The notes: generated by a model from the letters alone, not told the origin. A DNA stretch of 64,000 bases from Hydrogenophaga sp. BPS33 (GCF_009859475.1 NZ_CP044549.1:4340001-4404000); one strand, 5' to 3'; positions 27,868-37,471 are shown, numbered from the stretch's first letter. Numbers and translations are program-made.

Positions 27868-28785
27868 ATGAACACGACCACGCCCTACTCCACGCAACTC
27901 GTCCTGATCACCGGCATGTCCGGCTCGGGCAAGTCGGTCGCGCTGACGGCCCTCGAGGACGTCGGCTTCTACTGCGTCGACAACCTGCCGCCCGAGTTGC
28001 TGGAATCTTTCGTCGATCTGCAGCGCACCAATGGCACGCCCAAGATTGCGATCGCCATGGACGTGCGCAGCGCGGCGTCACTGCCAGGCCTGCCTCGCCG
28101 TCTGGAAAAGCTCAAGGCGCACACCAGAGGCACCGTGCAGCTCACAACCGTGTTTCTCGACGCCACCACCGACACGCTGGTGCGCCGCTTTTCCGAAACG
28201 CGCCGCCTGCACCCGCTTTCGCTCAAACAGGAGCGGGATCAGCACCGAGCGCTCACGGAAGCCATCGAACACGAACGCGAACTGCTGGGCGAGTTGCGCG
28301 AGCAGGCCCTGGTGCTCGACACCAGCCTGATCCGACCCACCCGCCTGCGCAGCCAGGTCAAGGAATTGATCGGTGCCGGACCATCACCGTTGACGCTGGT
28401 GTTCGAGTCCTTCGCGTTCAAGCGCGGCATTCCCATGGACGCGGACTACGTGTTCGACGTGCGCATGCTGCCCAACCCGCACTACGAGCCCGAGCTGAGA
28501 CCCCTCACCGGCCTGGACGGGCCGGTGGCCAAGTTCCTCGCGGCGCAGCCCGACGTGCAGCAGATGGAACAGCAGATCACCGCGTTCCTGCGCCAGTGGC
28601 TGCCGCACATGCTGCGCGACCACCGCAGCTACGTCACGGTGGCCATCGGCTGCACCGGCGGGCAACACCGCTCGGTGTACCTGGTCGAGCAACTGTCCTA
28701 TGCGTTCGCCACCGAGTGGTTCACGCGCGTGCGGCACCGCGAAAGCGACCAGTGGCCCGGCCCGGACAGCCGGATACACGCATAA
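27868..28785 (+). CDS. rapZ: RNase adapter protein RapZ
   Basis: P-loop protein of 305 residues. In E. coli RapZ presents the sRNA GlmZ to RNase E and so sets glucosamine-6-phosphate supply for the cell wall. Walker [12 protein letters not shown] is at residues 16-26, DVRSAASL near residue 66, and the C-terminal signature [16 protein letters not shown] near residue 265. Length is normal (about 290-305). It follows recN closely on the same strand. No Shine-Dalgarno is obvious before the ATG. Whether a GlmZ-like RNA exists in this organism is unknown. Confidence 0.95.
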   Translation: MNTTTPYSTQLVLITGMSGSGKSVALTALEDVGFYCVDNLPPELLESFVDLQRTNGTPKIAIAMDVRSAASLPGLPRRLEKLKAHTRGTVQLTTVFLDATTDTLVRRFSETRRLHPLSLKQERDQHRALTEAIEHERELLGELREQALVLDTSLIRPTRLRSQVKELIGAGPSPLTLVFESFAFKRGIPMDADYVFDVRMLPNPHYEPELRPLTGLDGPVAKFLAAQPDVQQMEQQITAFLRQWLPHMLRDHRSYVTVAIGCTGGQHRSVYLVEQLSYAFATEWFTRVRHRESDQWPGPDSRIHA

Positions 28786-28824
28786 GCGAACGGCCGGGCA
28801 GCGCGAAGCCGGTCTTGCCGACCC

Positions 28825-29925
28825 TCAGACGGTTTTGCTCAGCGCCTGCAGCAGCAACTTGACGGGCGCCGGCAGACCACGGGCCTCCAGATCAGCAGCC
28901 CCCACCCACTGTCCTGGCGGCAGGTGTTGCGCCCGCTCGGGGGAGACGTCCAACAACAAGGGGTGCAAACGCAACTCGCGGTGCGTGAGGCTGTGCGCCA
29001 CGGCGTCGAGGGTCTCCAGCCGATCCTGCATGGCCGCGGGCACCGCGGCCCGCAGAGCCGCTTCATCCGCGTACACCGGCGGGCAGTACAACCCCGCCCA
29101 GATGCCGCTGGAAGGCCGGCGCTCAAGCCAGAAGCGCGGCGCCTGTGCACTCGCATCGCGCCCCAGCAAAAGCCACCAGTTCTCGAAACGGCGCACCAGG
29201 CGCCGTGACTTGACCGGGAAACGTTGCGTCTGCCCGATCGCGTGCGCCTGGCAGAGGGGTTGAACCGGACAACGGTCGCATAGGGGCTTGGAGCGCAGGC
29301 AAACGGTTGCGCCCAAGTCCATCAAGCCCTGGGTGTACGCGGTCATGTCATCGGGTTCAGGCGCCTGCGGCAGCAGTTCCTGCGCCAACGCCCAGAGTTC
29401 GCGCTGCGGGCCCTGCTGGGCAAGATCGCCCTCGAACGCCAGCAGACGCGACAACACGCGCCGCACGTTGCCATCCAGAATCGAAATGCGCTCGCCGTAG
29501 CAAAAGGCTGCGATCGCCGCGGCGGTCGATGCCCCGATGCCCGGCAAGGTCTGCAAGGCTTCGGCGGTGCGCGGAAAGACACCGCCGTGCTCGTCCACAA
29601 CGACCTGCGCGCAACGGTGCAGGTTGCGCGCGCGGCTGTAGTAGCCCAGGCCACTCCAGAGCGCCATCACCTCGTCGGACGAGGCGCGGGCCAGGGCCTG
29701 TACATCTGGGCAGCGCGCGAGGAACCGAGGGTAGTACGACAGCACCGAGCTGACCTGGGTCTGCTGCAACATGACCTCGGACAACCACACCAGGTAGGGG
29801 TCGCGGGTGTTCTGCCAAGGCAAGCCGCTGCGCCCCGCGTGGCGTTGCCACCGAATGAGCAGGAGCGCGAATGGGTTCGGCTGCGCCACGTCAAGCGCGC
29901 ACGCTTTCACAGCGGCGCGCGTCAT
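28825..29925 (-). CDS. mutY: A/G-specific adenine glycosylase MutY
   Basis: Base-excision enzyme of 366 residues that removes adenine paired with 8-oxoguanine. The catalytic glutamate is in WLSEVMLQQTQV (about residue 50), the helix-hairpin-helix LPGIGASTAAAIAAF near residue 127, and the catalytic aspartate in ILDGNVRRVLSR. The 4Fe-4S cysteines follow the C-x6-C-x2-C-x5-C pattern (CLRSKPLCDRCPVQPLC). The C-terminal 100 residues are the NUDIX-like domain that reads 8-oxoG. Its start overlaps the dynamin-like gene stop (ATGA), and mutM is one gene further upstream. Confidence 0.96.
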   Translation of the reverse strand: MTRAAVKACALDVAQPNPFALLLIRWQRHAGRSGLPWQNTRDPYLVWLSEVMLQQTQVSSVLSYYPRFLARCPDVQALARASSDEVMALWSGLGYYSRARNLHRCAQVVVDEHGGVFPRTAEALQTLPGIGASTAAAIAAFCYGERISILDGNVRRVLSRLLAFEGDLAQQGPQRELWALAQELLPQAPEPDDMTAYTQGLMDLGATVCLRSKPLCDRCPVQPLCQAHAIGQTQRFPVKSRRLVRRFENWWLLLGRDASAQAPRFWLERRPSSGIWAGLYCPPVYADEAALRAAVPAAMQDRLETLDAVAHSLTHRELRLHPLLLDVSPERAQHLPPGQWVGAADLEARGLPAPVKLLLQALSKTV

Positions 29926-31871
29926 GCCACCAGGGCTTCGTCGGCTTGGTCCTCTTCGGAAGAAGACTGCAGCAGGTGGTCTGTCAGTTCACCGAGTTTG
30001 GCATCCAACAGATTGAGCTGATCCTGCTGCGCCTGCAATTCGTGGATGCGCTCGTCAAGGCCACCGGCGGCCTGCTGAATCCGCGACACCGCCTCGATGC
30101 GCCGGCCAAAATTGCGCCGGCGTTCGCGCAACTGCGCATCCAGTTGTGCGGCGGCCGACTTGTTCCAGAGTTCCACTTCGTTCACGGCGGTGTCGTAGAC
30201 GACACGCAGGCGGCTCATGAGCGCACGCGCCAGACGCTCGGCGAACTCGGGCTGGGCCAGGCGCAAGGCGTTGCCCAGGCTGAGGTACTGAAGGTGGCTC
30301 TTTTCGATCAGATCCAGGTCCCGGGCGTATTGCGCCAGCTTGGGCGATGCGGGCGCCTGCAATGAGAAGCCGTACTCCGCGTTCAGGTTCTTGAAACTGC
30401 CTTCGAGCATGGACTGGATGTCGCCGGCCATGCGATCGGCCTTGGCGAGGTCGCTGCGCAAACGCTCGAACGTCTGGTTGTAGGCACGGCGCACGCCCAG
30501 CTTGATGCCGGGTTGCTTCAACAGCTTGCCCAGCGCGCCCACCTCGGCCTTGAGGTGCGACGCACTGAGCATGGCAAACAGATCCTTGAGCAGGCGAAGA
30601 TGCACCGAGCGCACGGCCTGGATCTTGGCACCGCTGGCATCGAATTCGGCCTGTTCCTGCTCGATGCGCAAGCGCATCTGCTTGATCACACCGGCGTTCT
30701 TGCCGCGCAGCCCTTCCAACTCCTGGATCTGCTCCACCAGGTCGCGCGCGCGTGTATGAACCTGTCGGCCGGTTTCCGCCCGCAAGGCCTGGATGCCGCT
30801 GGCCACCACGGCGCCCAGGATCTTGCGGCGCTGCCCCAGGAGGTCCTCGCCCAAGGCGGTTTCCAGTTCCAGCAGCTTGCTCGCTTCGAGCAATTTCTTG
30901 TCGCGATGCACCTTGGCCAGCAAGCCCTTTTGCGCCGACACCGCCAGCACCTGGCGCGGCGACACGCCAAGAATCTCGGCCGAGTCGGCGCGTTGCGACG
31001 CGATCTGCGCCTCCACCTGTTCGGGTGAACTCAGCGCGTCCCACATCGTGTCGATCTTGTTGAGCACGACCAGGCGCGACTCGCGCCCTTCGCCCAGCAC
31101 GGAGAGATGCTGCCGCCAGATCGTCAGGTCGGACTTGGTCACGCCGGTGTCCGCCGCCAGGATGAACACAACCGCATGGGCTTGCGGCAGCAAGCTCACC
31201 GTCAACTCGGGCTCGGCTCCAATGGCGTTGAGGCCCGGCGTGTCAAGGATCACCAAGCCCTGTTTGAGCAAAGGGTGCGCCATGTTGACGAGCGCGTGGC
31301 GCCACTTCGGCACCTCGATCAAGCCGTCAGGGCCGGGCAAGGGATTGTCGTCGTGGGCCTCGTCGTGCCAGAAGCCCAGCGCAGCAGCCTCATCGCGAGA
31401 GACCCGGCGCACTTCGGCCACCTTGTGGATCATGCGCGCCAGCTGCTTGGGGTCGTTCACGTCCAGATCCACGCGCTCCCATTTGTCGGGTGCATTGCGC
31501 CAGTCCTGCAGCGACTGCGGCTGCAGGCGCGTTTCGATGGGCAAGAGACGCAGGCAAGGCGGCACATCGGGGTCGTACGCCAGTTCGGTCGGGCACATGG
31601 TGGTGCGGCCCGCACTGGCCGGCATGATGCGCCGGCCATAACCCGCAAAAAACACGGCGTTGATCAGTTCGGACTTGCCACGGGAGAACTCGGCCACGAA
31701 GGCCACCGTGATCTTGTCGTTCTTGACCTGGGCGTGAAGCTGGTCCAGCCGCTCGCGAATGCCGGGTTCCATCAGGTCGTGATCGGTCAGCCACTCGGAC
31801 AACAGCTTCAGACGCAAGGCAAACTGCTTGCGCCACGCACCGTGCTGATCAAATTCCTGATTGAAACTCAT
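29922..31871 (-). CDS. Dynamin-family GTPase
   Basis: Large GTPase of 649 residues. The G domain (about residues 40-300) has a G1 loop AEFSRGKSELINAVF, a switch threonine in GRTTMCPTEL, G3 LDTPGLN and G4 LNKID. The long helical C-terminal half (about 350-640) includes a coiled-coil stretch at about 410-450 and a charged tail, as expected for a bacterial dynamin-like protein; no membrane helix is evident. Such proteins remodel or tether membranes, but none of this subgroup has a function I can name. Start ATG at 31871 has TATATT 25 bases upstream. It is coupled to mutY. Confidence 0.88.
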   Translation of the reverse strand: MSFNQEFDQHGAWRKQFALRLKLLSEWLTDHDLMEPGIRERLDQLHAQVKNDKITVAFVAEFSRGKSELINAVFFAGYGRRIMPASAGRTTMCPTELAYDPDVPPCLRLLPIETRLQPQSLQDWRNAPDKWERVDLDVNDPKQLARMIHKVAEVRRVSRDEAAALGFWHDEAHDDNPLPGPDGLIEVPKWRHALVNMAHPLLKQGLVILDTPGLNAIGAEPELTVSLLPQAHAVVFILAADTGVTKSDLTIWRQHLSVLGEGRESRLVVLNKIDTMWDALSSPEQVEAQIASQRADSAEILGVSPRQVLAVSAQKGLLAKVHRDKKLLEASKLLELETALGEDLLGQRRKILGAVVASGIQALRAETGRQVHTRARDLVEQIQELEGLRGKNAGVIKQMRLRIEQEQAEFDASGAKIQAVRSVHLRLLKDLFAMLSASHLKAEVGALGKLLKQPGIKLGVRRAYNQTFERLRSDLAKADRMAGDIQSMLEGSFKNLNAEYGFSLQAPASPKLAQYARDLDLIEKSHLQYLSLGNALRLAQPEFAERLARALMSRLRVVYDTAVNEVELWNKSAAAQLDAQLRERRRNFGRRIEAVSRIQQAAGGLDERIHELQAQQDQLNLLDAKLGELTDHLLQSSSEEDQADEALVA

Positions 31872-31895
31872 GGGCTGATTTTTCGAGAATGGACC

Positions 31896-31901
31896 AATAT
31901 A
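31896..31901 (-). promoter_or_regulatory. -10 box of the dynamin-like gene
   Basis: TATATT on the minus strand, about 24 bases before the ATG at 31871. Confidence 0.4.
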
Positions 31902-31974
31902 GCATCGGCAACGGCACGCAGACCCACCGGTGCCGGAGCCCGACAGCCGGCCCGTCGGGTGCGATCGCGCCGCG

Positions 31975-32790
31975 TCATTTCTTTTGGCACACCGGACAGA
32001 AGAAGGTGGACCGTTGCCCTTGCCGCATCGCACGAACAGGCGTCCCGCAGGCCCGGCAAGGCAGGCCTTCGCGGCCATAAACCATGGCATCGAGCTGAAA
32101 GTACCCGCTCTGCCCTTCGGCGCTTGAGAAGTCGCGCAACGTGCTGCCGCCCAGGGCCACGGCGCGTTGCAGCACCGACACGATGGCCTGGTGCAGCCGC
32201 GCCGCCCGGGGCTTGCTCAGGCGATCCGCGCGCAGCGCGGGGTGGATGCCTGCCATGAACAAGGCTTCGGACGCGTAGATGTTGCCCACGCCTACCACCA
32301 CGTCCCCCATCAACAACACCTGCTTGACGGCCGCGCGCCTCAACTTCAGTGCGCGGTGAAAGTCCAATGGGTCGAAACCCGCTTCCAGCGGCTCCACCCC
32401 CAGCCCGCTCAGCAACTTGAGTGCGCGCGCGTCGTCCGGCGACGCCGCGTACACCACTGCGCCGAAGCGCCGGGGATCGTGCAGACGCAGCATCCCCTGG
32501 CTGGTGGAGAGCTCAAAGTGGTCGTGTACACCGCGCGGCGGCAGTTCCAGCGCAAACTGCAGACTGCCCGACATGCCCAGGTGCAACAGCAACAGCCCTT
32601 CGTCAAAATGCACCAGCAGGTACTTGCCGCGGCGCGCAACCGAACACACCCGCTTACCCATCAACAGGGCCGGGGCGCAACCCAACGGCCAACGCAGGGG
32701 TTTGCCCATGAAGACGGCCTGCACCTGCGCGCCAGAGATGCGATCGGCAAAGCTGCGCCGCGTGACTTCCACTTCGGGCAATTCGGGCAT
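31975..32790 (-). CDS. mutM: Formamidopyrimidine-DNA glycosylase (MutM/Fpg)
   Basis: Bifunctional glycosylase/AP lyase of 271 residues that removes 8-oxoguanine from DNA. The mature N-terminus [11 protein letters not shown] supplies the catalytic proline and glutamate. [10 protein letters not shown] holds the conserved lysine, [12 protein letters not shown] the helix-two-turn-helix region, and the C-terminal zinc finger is CRACG...CPVC. GAAAGAAG precedes the ATG. It lies upstream of the dynamin-like gene and mutY on the same strand. This places two enzymes of the 8-oxoG system on either side of the GTPase. Confidence 0.97.
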   Translation of the reverse strand: MPELPEVEVTRRSFADRISGAQVQAVFMGKPLRWPLGCAPALLMGKRVCSVARRGKYLLVHFDEGLLLLHLGMSGSLQFALELPPRGVHDHFELSTSQGMLRLHDPRRFGAVVYAASPDDARALKLLSGLGVEPLEAGFDPLDFHRALKLRRAAVKQVLLMGDVVVGVGNIYASEALFMAGIHPALRADRLSKPRAARLHQAIVSVLQRAVALGGSTLRDFSSAEGQSGYFQLDAMVYGREGLPCRACGTPVRAMRQGQRSTFFCPVCQKK

Positions 32791-32870
32791 GTATGGGCTT
32801 CTTTCTGAAGATGGCCGGAACGCCCGCGCGATCTCACGATCACACCCGGACGCCCCTGTGTCCTTCCCAT

Positions 32871-32885
32871 TATCATGAGCCGATG
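32871..32885 (+). promoter_or_regulatory. Ancestral -10 box and start codon (exon 1) of the TPR gene
   Basis: TATCAT (32871-32876), six bases, then ATG (32883-32885). The group II intron begins at the next base. Joined to the sequence after the intron, this ATG continues in frame as M-T-L-H-R-T-A-A-L-V-L, a normal signal-peptide start. The arrangement is the same leaderless type seen at other genes here. Confidence 0.6.
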
Positions 32886-33868
32886 GTGCGACTCGAAGTC
32901 GCTTCATAGTCGTCTACACGACGACATAAAACGATAGCCCGTTTCCTCTATGGAGAAGGCGGGAAACGCCCCCTGAAATGGGGCGAATTTGTGCAGCCGA
33001 AAGGCCCTCTCTCGGCTGCAACAGACGGACCCCCACAAGGGCATCCGAACGTTCGATTGGGCTCCTCCGGGACCTGATTCGTAGCTGAAAAGAGACACAA
33101 ATCTCCGCTCGGAGGTTAAATTGCGCGCGTTTTACAAATCGTTGCAATTGACCAAGGAGCGGGATATCGATTGAGCGACACCTCTCAAGGTGTCTTGTTC
33201 TCAACCAGAACCACGTCTGGAACGACGTGTCCTCGTCCGCACATGCGTCTGGAGTAATCCGGGAGTGTGAAGCTGTGGATAAACATCCTGAGCCGCAAGG
33301 CTCACAGGCCATGCGCGAGCATGGTCCAACCTTCGAAGCAAGCCAGAAGGAGGATGACGAGGAATAGGGTATGGGAAGCGTAATGTCAACTCACGCTTGA
33401 ACCGCCGTAATCATGAAACAGCTAACGCTTGTCTCCACCCGCTCGCGGGTGGGAGCTGTGGCCAAAAGGCATGATGCTCGGGAGCCGAAGATCATCGACG
33501 GAGGCTCGTTCCCCGATGAGTATCCGGCGGATAGTGAGTCCCTAACCCCATCTGTCGGTCTGCCGACCGACTGGGCACCTTGGGAAACGAGGTAAACCCG
33601 ATGCACCGCCACAGCCCATCCGGGCCGTGGCAACCCAAACGCAAGTGCGGGCCATGGTGCAGCGGGCAGAGGACGTGACAAAAAGCGAACGGCCGCCTGT
33701 AATGGGTGGCATAGGGGTTCAAGATTTGCCCCGGGGTGAAAGCCCGCTGACTTGTCATAGGCATCTGAGACCGCGCGAGCCGTGCGCGTCTTTCAACAAC
33801 CGACCCGGAGGGCATCGTCCCTCCGGGGAAGGTGCCTTCAACCGGGTCCTAACCGAACCGGAGAAGGT

Positions 33869-35575
33869 ATGGATTACACCGAAAGCGATTTCGATGCTGC
33901 GTCTCCGGACGAGGTGAGCGAATGGCACTCCATTGACTGGAAGGCCGTCCAATACTTCGTAGGGAAAGCGCAATCGAGAATCGCGCAGGCAGAACTGGAG
34001 AAGGACTTCCGCAGAGTCAAACGACTCCAACGAAGCCTGATCCGATCCTGGCAGGCCAAGGCATTGGCCGTCAGGAAAGTGACCGAGAACCAAGGGAAGC
34101 GGACCAGTGGCGTGGACCGCGAACTTTGGGATACGCCGCAGAAGAAGTGGAACGCAATCAGTCGATTGAATCTCGTCGGGTACCGGGCCAAACCGCTTAG
34201 GCGGACCTGGATCCCTAAGGCGGATGGAAGGGAGCGCCCCCTGGGCATCCCGACCATGCACGACCGAGCCATGCAGGCCTTGTTCCTGCTGGCGCTGGAG
34301 CCGGCCGCGGAATGCCACGCCGACCCGAACTCGTATGGGTTCAGAAAGGGTCGGTCGACGCACGATGCACGGCAACAGTTGTTCGTGTCCCTTGCCAAGC
34401 AAGCCTCGGCGCGTTGGGTGCTGGATGCGGACATCACGGGGTTCTTCGACAACATCAACCACGACTGGCTGCTCGCCAATGTTCGTATGAACAAACGGGT
34501 GCTGGGGCAGTGGTTGCGTTGCGGAGTGGTGGACAAACAGCAGCTTCAGAAAACGGAAGCGGGGACGCCCCAAGGGGGGATCATCTCGCCGCTGCTGGCG
34601 AACCTGACGCTGGACGGACTTGAAGCGGGTCTCACGCGGTTCTTACACGACCAAATGGGAACCGTCAGAGTCAAGAAAGCCAAGGTGCATCTGGTGCGGT
34701 ATGCCGATGACTTCGTGGTGACGGGCGACTCGAAAGAGGTGCTTGAAACCGTGGTCAGACCGTGGGTGGAAGCATTCTTGCGCGAGCGAGGATTGCAACT
34801 GCACGCAGGGAAGACGCGCATCGTGCATATCGACGAAGGGTTTGATTTCCTAGGGTGGAATTTCCGGAAATACTCGGAAAAACTGCTCATCAAGCCAAGT
34901 CAGAAGAACGTGAAAGCGTTCTATGGCAAGGTCAGGGAAGTCATCGCAAGACATCTCTCGAAAAAGAAGGCGGTATTGATCGCGAAGCTGAACCCAATCC
35001 TGCGGGGTTGGACTCGATACCATCAAGGCGTAGTGGCTAAGGCGACGTTCACCAAGCTCAACCACCTGATTGTCTGGCGGTTGTGGCGATGGGGGATGCG
35101 CCGACACCCACGATGGACCCGAGGCAAAGTATTCCGGCACTACTGGAATCACGACTCGGGCCGCTGGGAGTTTGAAGCCACAGTGCTCAACCGATGGAAA
35201 GAGGAGATGCGGCTGCGGCTGTACACGCTGGCGGACACGAAAATTGTCCGCCACAAGAAGGTCAAGGGGGAATACAACCCCTTTGATCCTGCATGGGAAG
35301 CCTATGGAGAACGCCTCAAACGCGACAGAATGGTGCAAGCCATCTGGAGTGGACAGAGGCTGGAACTGTGGATGAACCAGAACGGCAAATGTGCGCACTG
35401 TGGAACAGAGATGGACCACGACGATAGCGGGCTCGACAACCACCACATCGTCCCAGTACGGTGGGGTGGCACGGACAGTCTGCAGAATCGTGTGTTGCTA
35501 CACCCATGGTGTCACCGGCGTATCCACGCCCTAGGTTTGGAGGTCACCAAGCCGGTCCCAGCACGGGGACTTTAA
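33869..35575 (+). CDS. ltrA: Group II intron reverse transcriptase/maturase with HNH endonuclease
   Basis: Intron-encoded protein of 568 residues. Residues about 75-330 are the reverse transcriptase: KRTSGVD, RPLGIPTMHDRAMQ, a GFRKGRSTHDA block, DADITGFFDNINH, TPQGGIISPLLANL and the catalytic YADD in VRYADDFVVTG. Residues about 350-440 form the maturase X domain. The C-terminus (about 505-555) is an HNH nuclease with CAHCGTEMD, NHHIVPVRWGG and HPWCHRRIH. All key residues are intact, so the intron may still be mobile. GAGAAGG lies just upstream of the ATG. The ORF sits in domain IV. Confidence 0.96.
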   Translation: MDYTESDFDAASPDEVSEWHSIDWKAVQYFVGKAQSRIAQAELEKDFRRVKRLQRSLIRSWQAKALAVRKVTENQGKRTSGVDRELWDTPQKKWNAISRLNLVGYRAKPLRRTWIPKADGRERPLGIPTMHDRAMQALFLLALEPAAECHADPNSYGFRKGRSTHDARQQLFVSLAKQASARWVLDADITGFFDNINHDWLLANVRMNKRVLGQWLRCGVVDKQQLQKTEAGTPQGGIISPLLANLTLDGLEAGLTRFLHDQMGTVRVKKAKVHLVRYADDFVVTGDSKEVLETVVRPWVEAFLRERGLQLHAGKTRIVHIDEGFDFLGWNFRKYSEKLLIKPSQKNVKAFYGKVREVIARHLSKKKAVLIAKLNPILRGWTRYHQGVVAKATFTKLNHLIVWRLWRWGMRRHPRWTRGKVFRHYWNHDSGRWEFEATVLNRWKEEMRLRLYTLADTKIVRHKKVKGEYNPFDPAWEAYGERLKRDRMVQAIWSGQRLELWMNQNGKCAHCGTEMDHDDSGLDNHHIVPVRWGGTDSLQNRVLLHPWCHRRIHALGLEVTKPVPARGL

Positions 35576-35638
35576 TCTGACAGAAACAGGTAAGGACCAA
35601 TGCAGTCCTGTGATCCTGCGGAGTTAGAGGTCGTGCAT

Positions 35639-35672
35639 GAGCCGTATGCGTTGAAAGGCGCACGTACGGTTC
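35639..35672 (+). ncRNA. Group II intron domain V
   Basis: A 34-base catalytic hairpin beginning GAGCCGTATGCG, with a GAAA-type loop and closing arm CGTACGGTTC. It contains the AGC triad and matches the canonical domain V almost base for base. The domain VI stem follows, with a bulged A as likely branch point at about 35707. Confidence 0.92.
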
Positions 35673-35698
35673 TCAGGGGGGGATATAGTGGAAACACT

Positions 35699-37471
35699 AT
35701 GTCCCTACCCTCCAATACATTGCACCGAACCGCAGCCTTGGTCTTGATGAGCCTGGCGTTCGGAGCGGCCGCGCAGCCCACCGCCACGGCGGCCGACACC
35801 AAGCCCGCCGCAGAACCAGCCTTCGTCAACTCAGACCTGAACGCCCCCCTCCTCTACCAGCTTTTGCTGGGCGAGCTCAACGTCAGTGCGGGCGAGCCGG
35901 GTACCGGCTACTCGCTCATTCTGGATGCGGCACGCAAAGAGAAGAATCCCGAGCTCTACCGGCGAGCGGTCGATGTGGCCTTGCAGGCCCGCTCCGGCGA
36001 GGCCGCGCTGACCGCGGCACGCGCCTGGGCCGACGAACTGCCCGCCAGCTCGGAAGGCAACCGTTTCGTTCTGCAGATCCTCCTTGCACTGAACCGCGTC
36101 AGCGAAAGCGGACCGGTCCTGCAGAAAATCCTGCAAAACGCCCCCGCGGGCGGGCGCAACGACATCATCAACGCCATTCCGCAGACCTACGCCCGGATCA
36201 CGGACAAGGCCTTGACCGCGACGGTGGTTCGAAACGCCTTGGAGCCCTGGCTCAAGCAACCCGCCCATGCCGCCGCAGCCTGGACCACGGTCGGTCGTCT
36301 TGACCTGGAACAAGACCGGCTACCCCAGGCCCTGGTGGCGGCGCGCGAGGGCCACACCATCGAGCCCGCATCACCCTTTCCGGCGCTGTTGGCGCTGGAG
36401 CTGATGGAGCGCGGACAACCCGAGGCCGAGGCCGTGGTGCGCCAACAGCAAGCCGTCCAGAAGGTGCCTTCCAATACAAACACCGCAGTGGCGCTGTCCT
36501 ATGCCCGCATCCTCATCGACCAGCACCGCAACGGCGAAGCGCGTGCGCAACTCCAGACACTGACCTCGCGCCAGTCCGAACTGGCCGATCCCTGGCTCCT
36601 GCTGGGCACCTTGCAGGCGCAAGACAACGATCTGCCAGGCGCATCCGCCTCGCTCGAAAAATACATGGCAATGGCGCGCAAGAGCAGCGATGAGCGAAGC
36701 GCGCGCGGCCTGACCCAGGCCTACTTGTTGATGGCGCAGATCGCAGAAAAGCAGAAGGACTTCCCCGCCGCCAATGCTTGGCTGGACCGCATCGAGAACG
36801 CCGACGACATCATGGCCGCCCAGTTGCGGCGGGCCTCCCTGCTGGCCCGCCAGGGACAGATGGCGCAAGCCCGCACCTTGCTGCGCAACCAACCCGACCG
36901 CCGCCCCGAAGACGCCCGCCTCAAGCTGGTGGCCGAAGCGCAGCTGTTGCGCGATTTCAAGCAATGGCAGCAGTCGTACGAGGTCTACAGCGAAGCATCC
37001 GCCCGATTCCCCAACGACACCGACCTGCTCTACGACCAGGCGATGATGGCCGAGAAGGCCGGCAAACTGGCCGACATGGAGCGCTTGCTGCGCCAACTCA
37101 TCGCGGCCAAACCCGACTACCACCACGCCTACAACGCGCTCGGCTACTCCCTGGCCGATCGCAACCTCCGACTGCCCGAGGCCAAGCAACTGATCGAAAA
37201 GGCGGTTGAACTCGAACCCGGCGATGCGTACATCCAGGACAGCCTGGGCTGGGTCGAGTTCCGCATGGGCAACACCGCGCGCGCCTTGTCGATCCTGCAA
37301 GCGGCCTATTCGAAGCGCCCAGACCCCGAAATCGCGGCTCACCTGGGTGAGGTGCTTTGGGCCGGGGGTCAGCGCGAGCAAGCGCTCAAGATCTGGCGCG
37401 AAGGCCTGCTGATGTCGGCCGACAACGAAACGCTGCAGGGAACCCTGAAGCGCCTGCAAGTTCGGCCATGA
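35699..37471 (+). CDS. TPR-repeat periplasmic protein, 5' end interrupted by the group II intron
   Basis: Tetratricopeptide protein of about 590 residues with an N-terminal Sec signal (HRTAALVLMSLAFGAAAQ). TPR helices fill residues about 60-580; the clearest repeat is HHAYNALGYSLADRNLRLPEA. Its native start appears to be the ATG at 32883, giving MTLHRTAALV after splicing. The ATG used here (35699) lies in intron domain VI and adds six intron-coded residues (MSLPSN) in place of the native MT. Homologues next to mutM and lolB in this order probably serve envelope assembly, but the exact role is unknown. The stop overlaps lolB as ATGA, so loss of expression would affect lolB and ispE. Confidence 0.85.
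   Translation: MSLPSNTLHRTAALVLMSLAFGAAAQPTATAADTKPAAEPAFVNSDLNAPLLYQLLLGELNVSAGEPGTGYSLILDAARKEKNPELYRRAVDVALQARSGEAALTAARAWADELPASSEGNRFVLQILLALNRVSESGPVLQKILQNAPAGGRNDIINAIPQTYARITDKALTATVVRNALEPWLKQPAHAAAAWTTVGRLDLEQDRLPQALVAAREGHTIEPASPFPALLALELMERGQPEAEAVVRQQQAVQKVPSNTNTAVALSYARILIDQHRNGEARAQLQTLTSRQSELADPWLLLGTLQAQDNDLPGASASLEKYMAMARKSSDERSARGLTQAYLLMAQIAEKQKDFPAANAWLDRIENADDIMAAQLRRASLLARQGQMAQARTLLRNQPDRRPEDARLKLVAEAQLLRDFKQWQQSYEVYSEASARFPNDTDLLYDQAMMAEKAGKLADMERLLRQLIAAKPDYHHAYNALGYSLADRNLRLPEAKQLIEKAVELEPGDAYIQDSLGWVEFRMGNTARALSILQAAYSKRPDPEIAAHLGEVLWAGGQREQALKIWREGLLMSADNETLQGTLKRLQVRP

Larger units (their letters stand above)
32886..35716 (+). mobile_element. Group II intron with RT/maturase-HNH ORF
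   Basis: About 2.83 kb. The 5' end is GTGCG (32886-32890). The 5' RNA domains are rich in hairpins and contain the typical stretch GGGAAACGAGGTAAACCC near 33581-33598. Domain V is at 35639-35672 and the branch-point domain VI at about 35675-35711; the 3' end is set at CCAAT (35716). This end is chosen because it is AY-type and rejoins the host gene in frame; ending two bases later would not. The pre-ORF part is long, 983 bases. CATGAT (33470-33475) could pair with exon ATCATG as EBS2-IBS2, and CATCG (33493-33497 or the hairpin loop near 33816) with exon CGATG as EBS1-IBS1. Confidence 0.88.

Noticed and set aside
33265..33269. GTGTG as an alternative 5' end of the group II intron
   Set aside because: It would give a more usual 5' length, but the exon before it has no start codon in frame with the TPR gene, whereas 32886 restores a leaderless ATG and signal peptide.
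35717..35718. Intron 3' end two bases later, at ...AATAC
   Set aside because: It also ends in AY but shifts the TPR gene out of frame after joining to the ATG.
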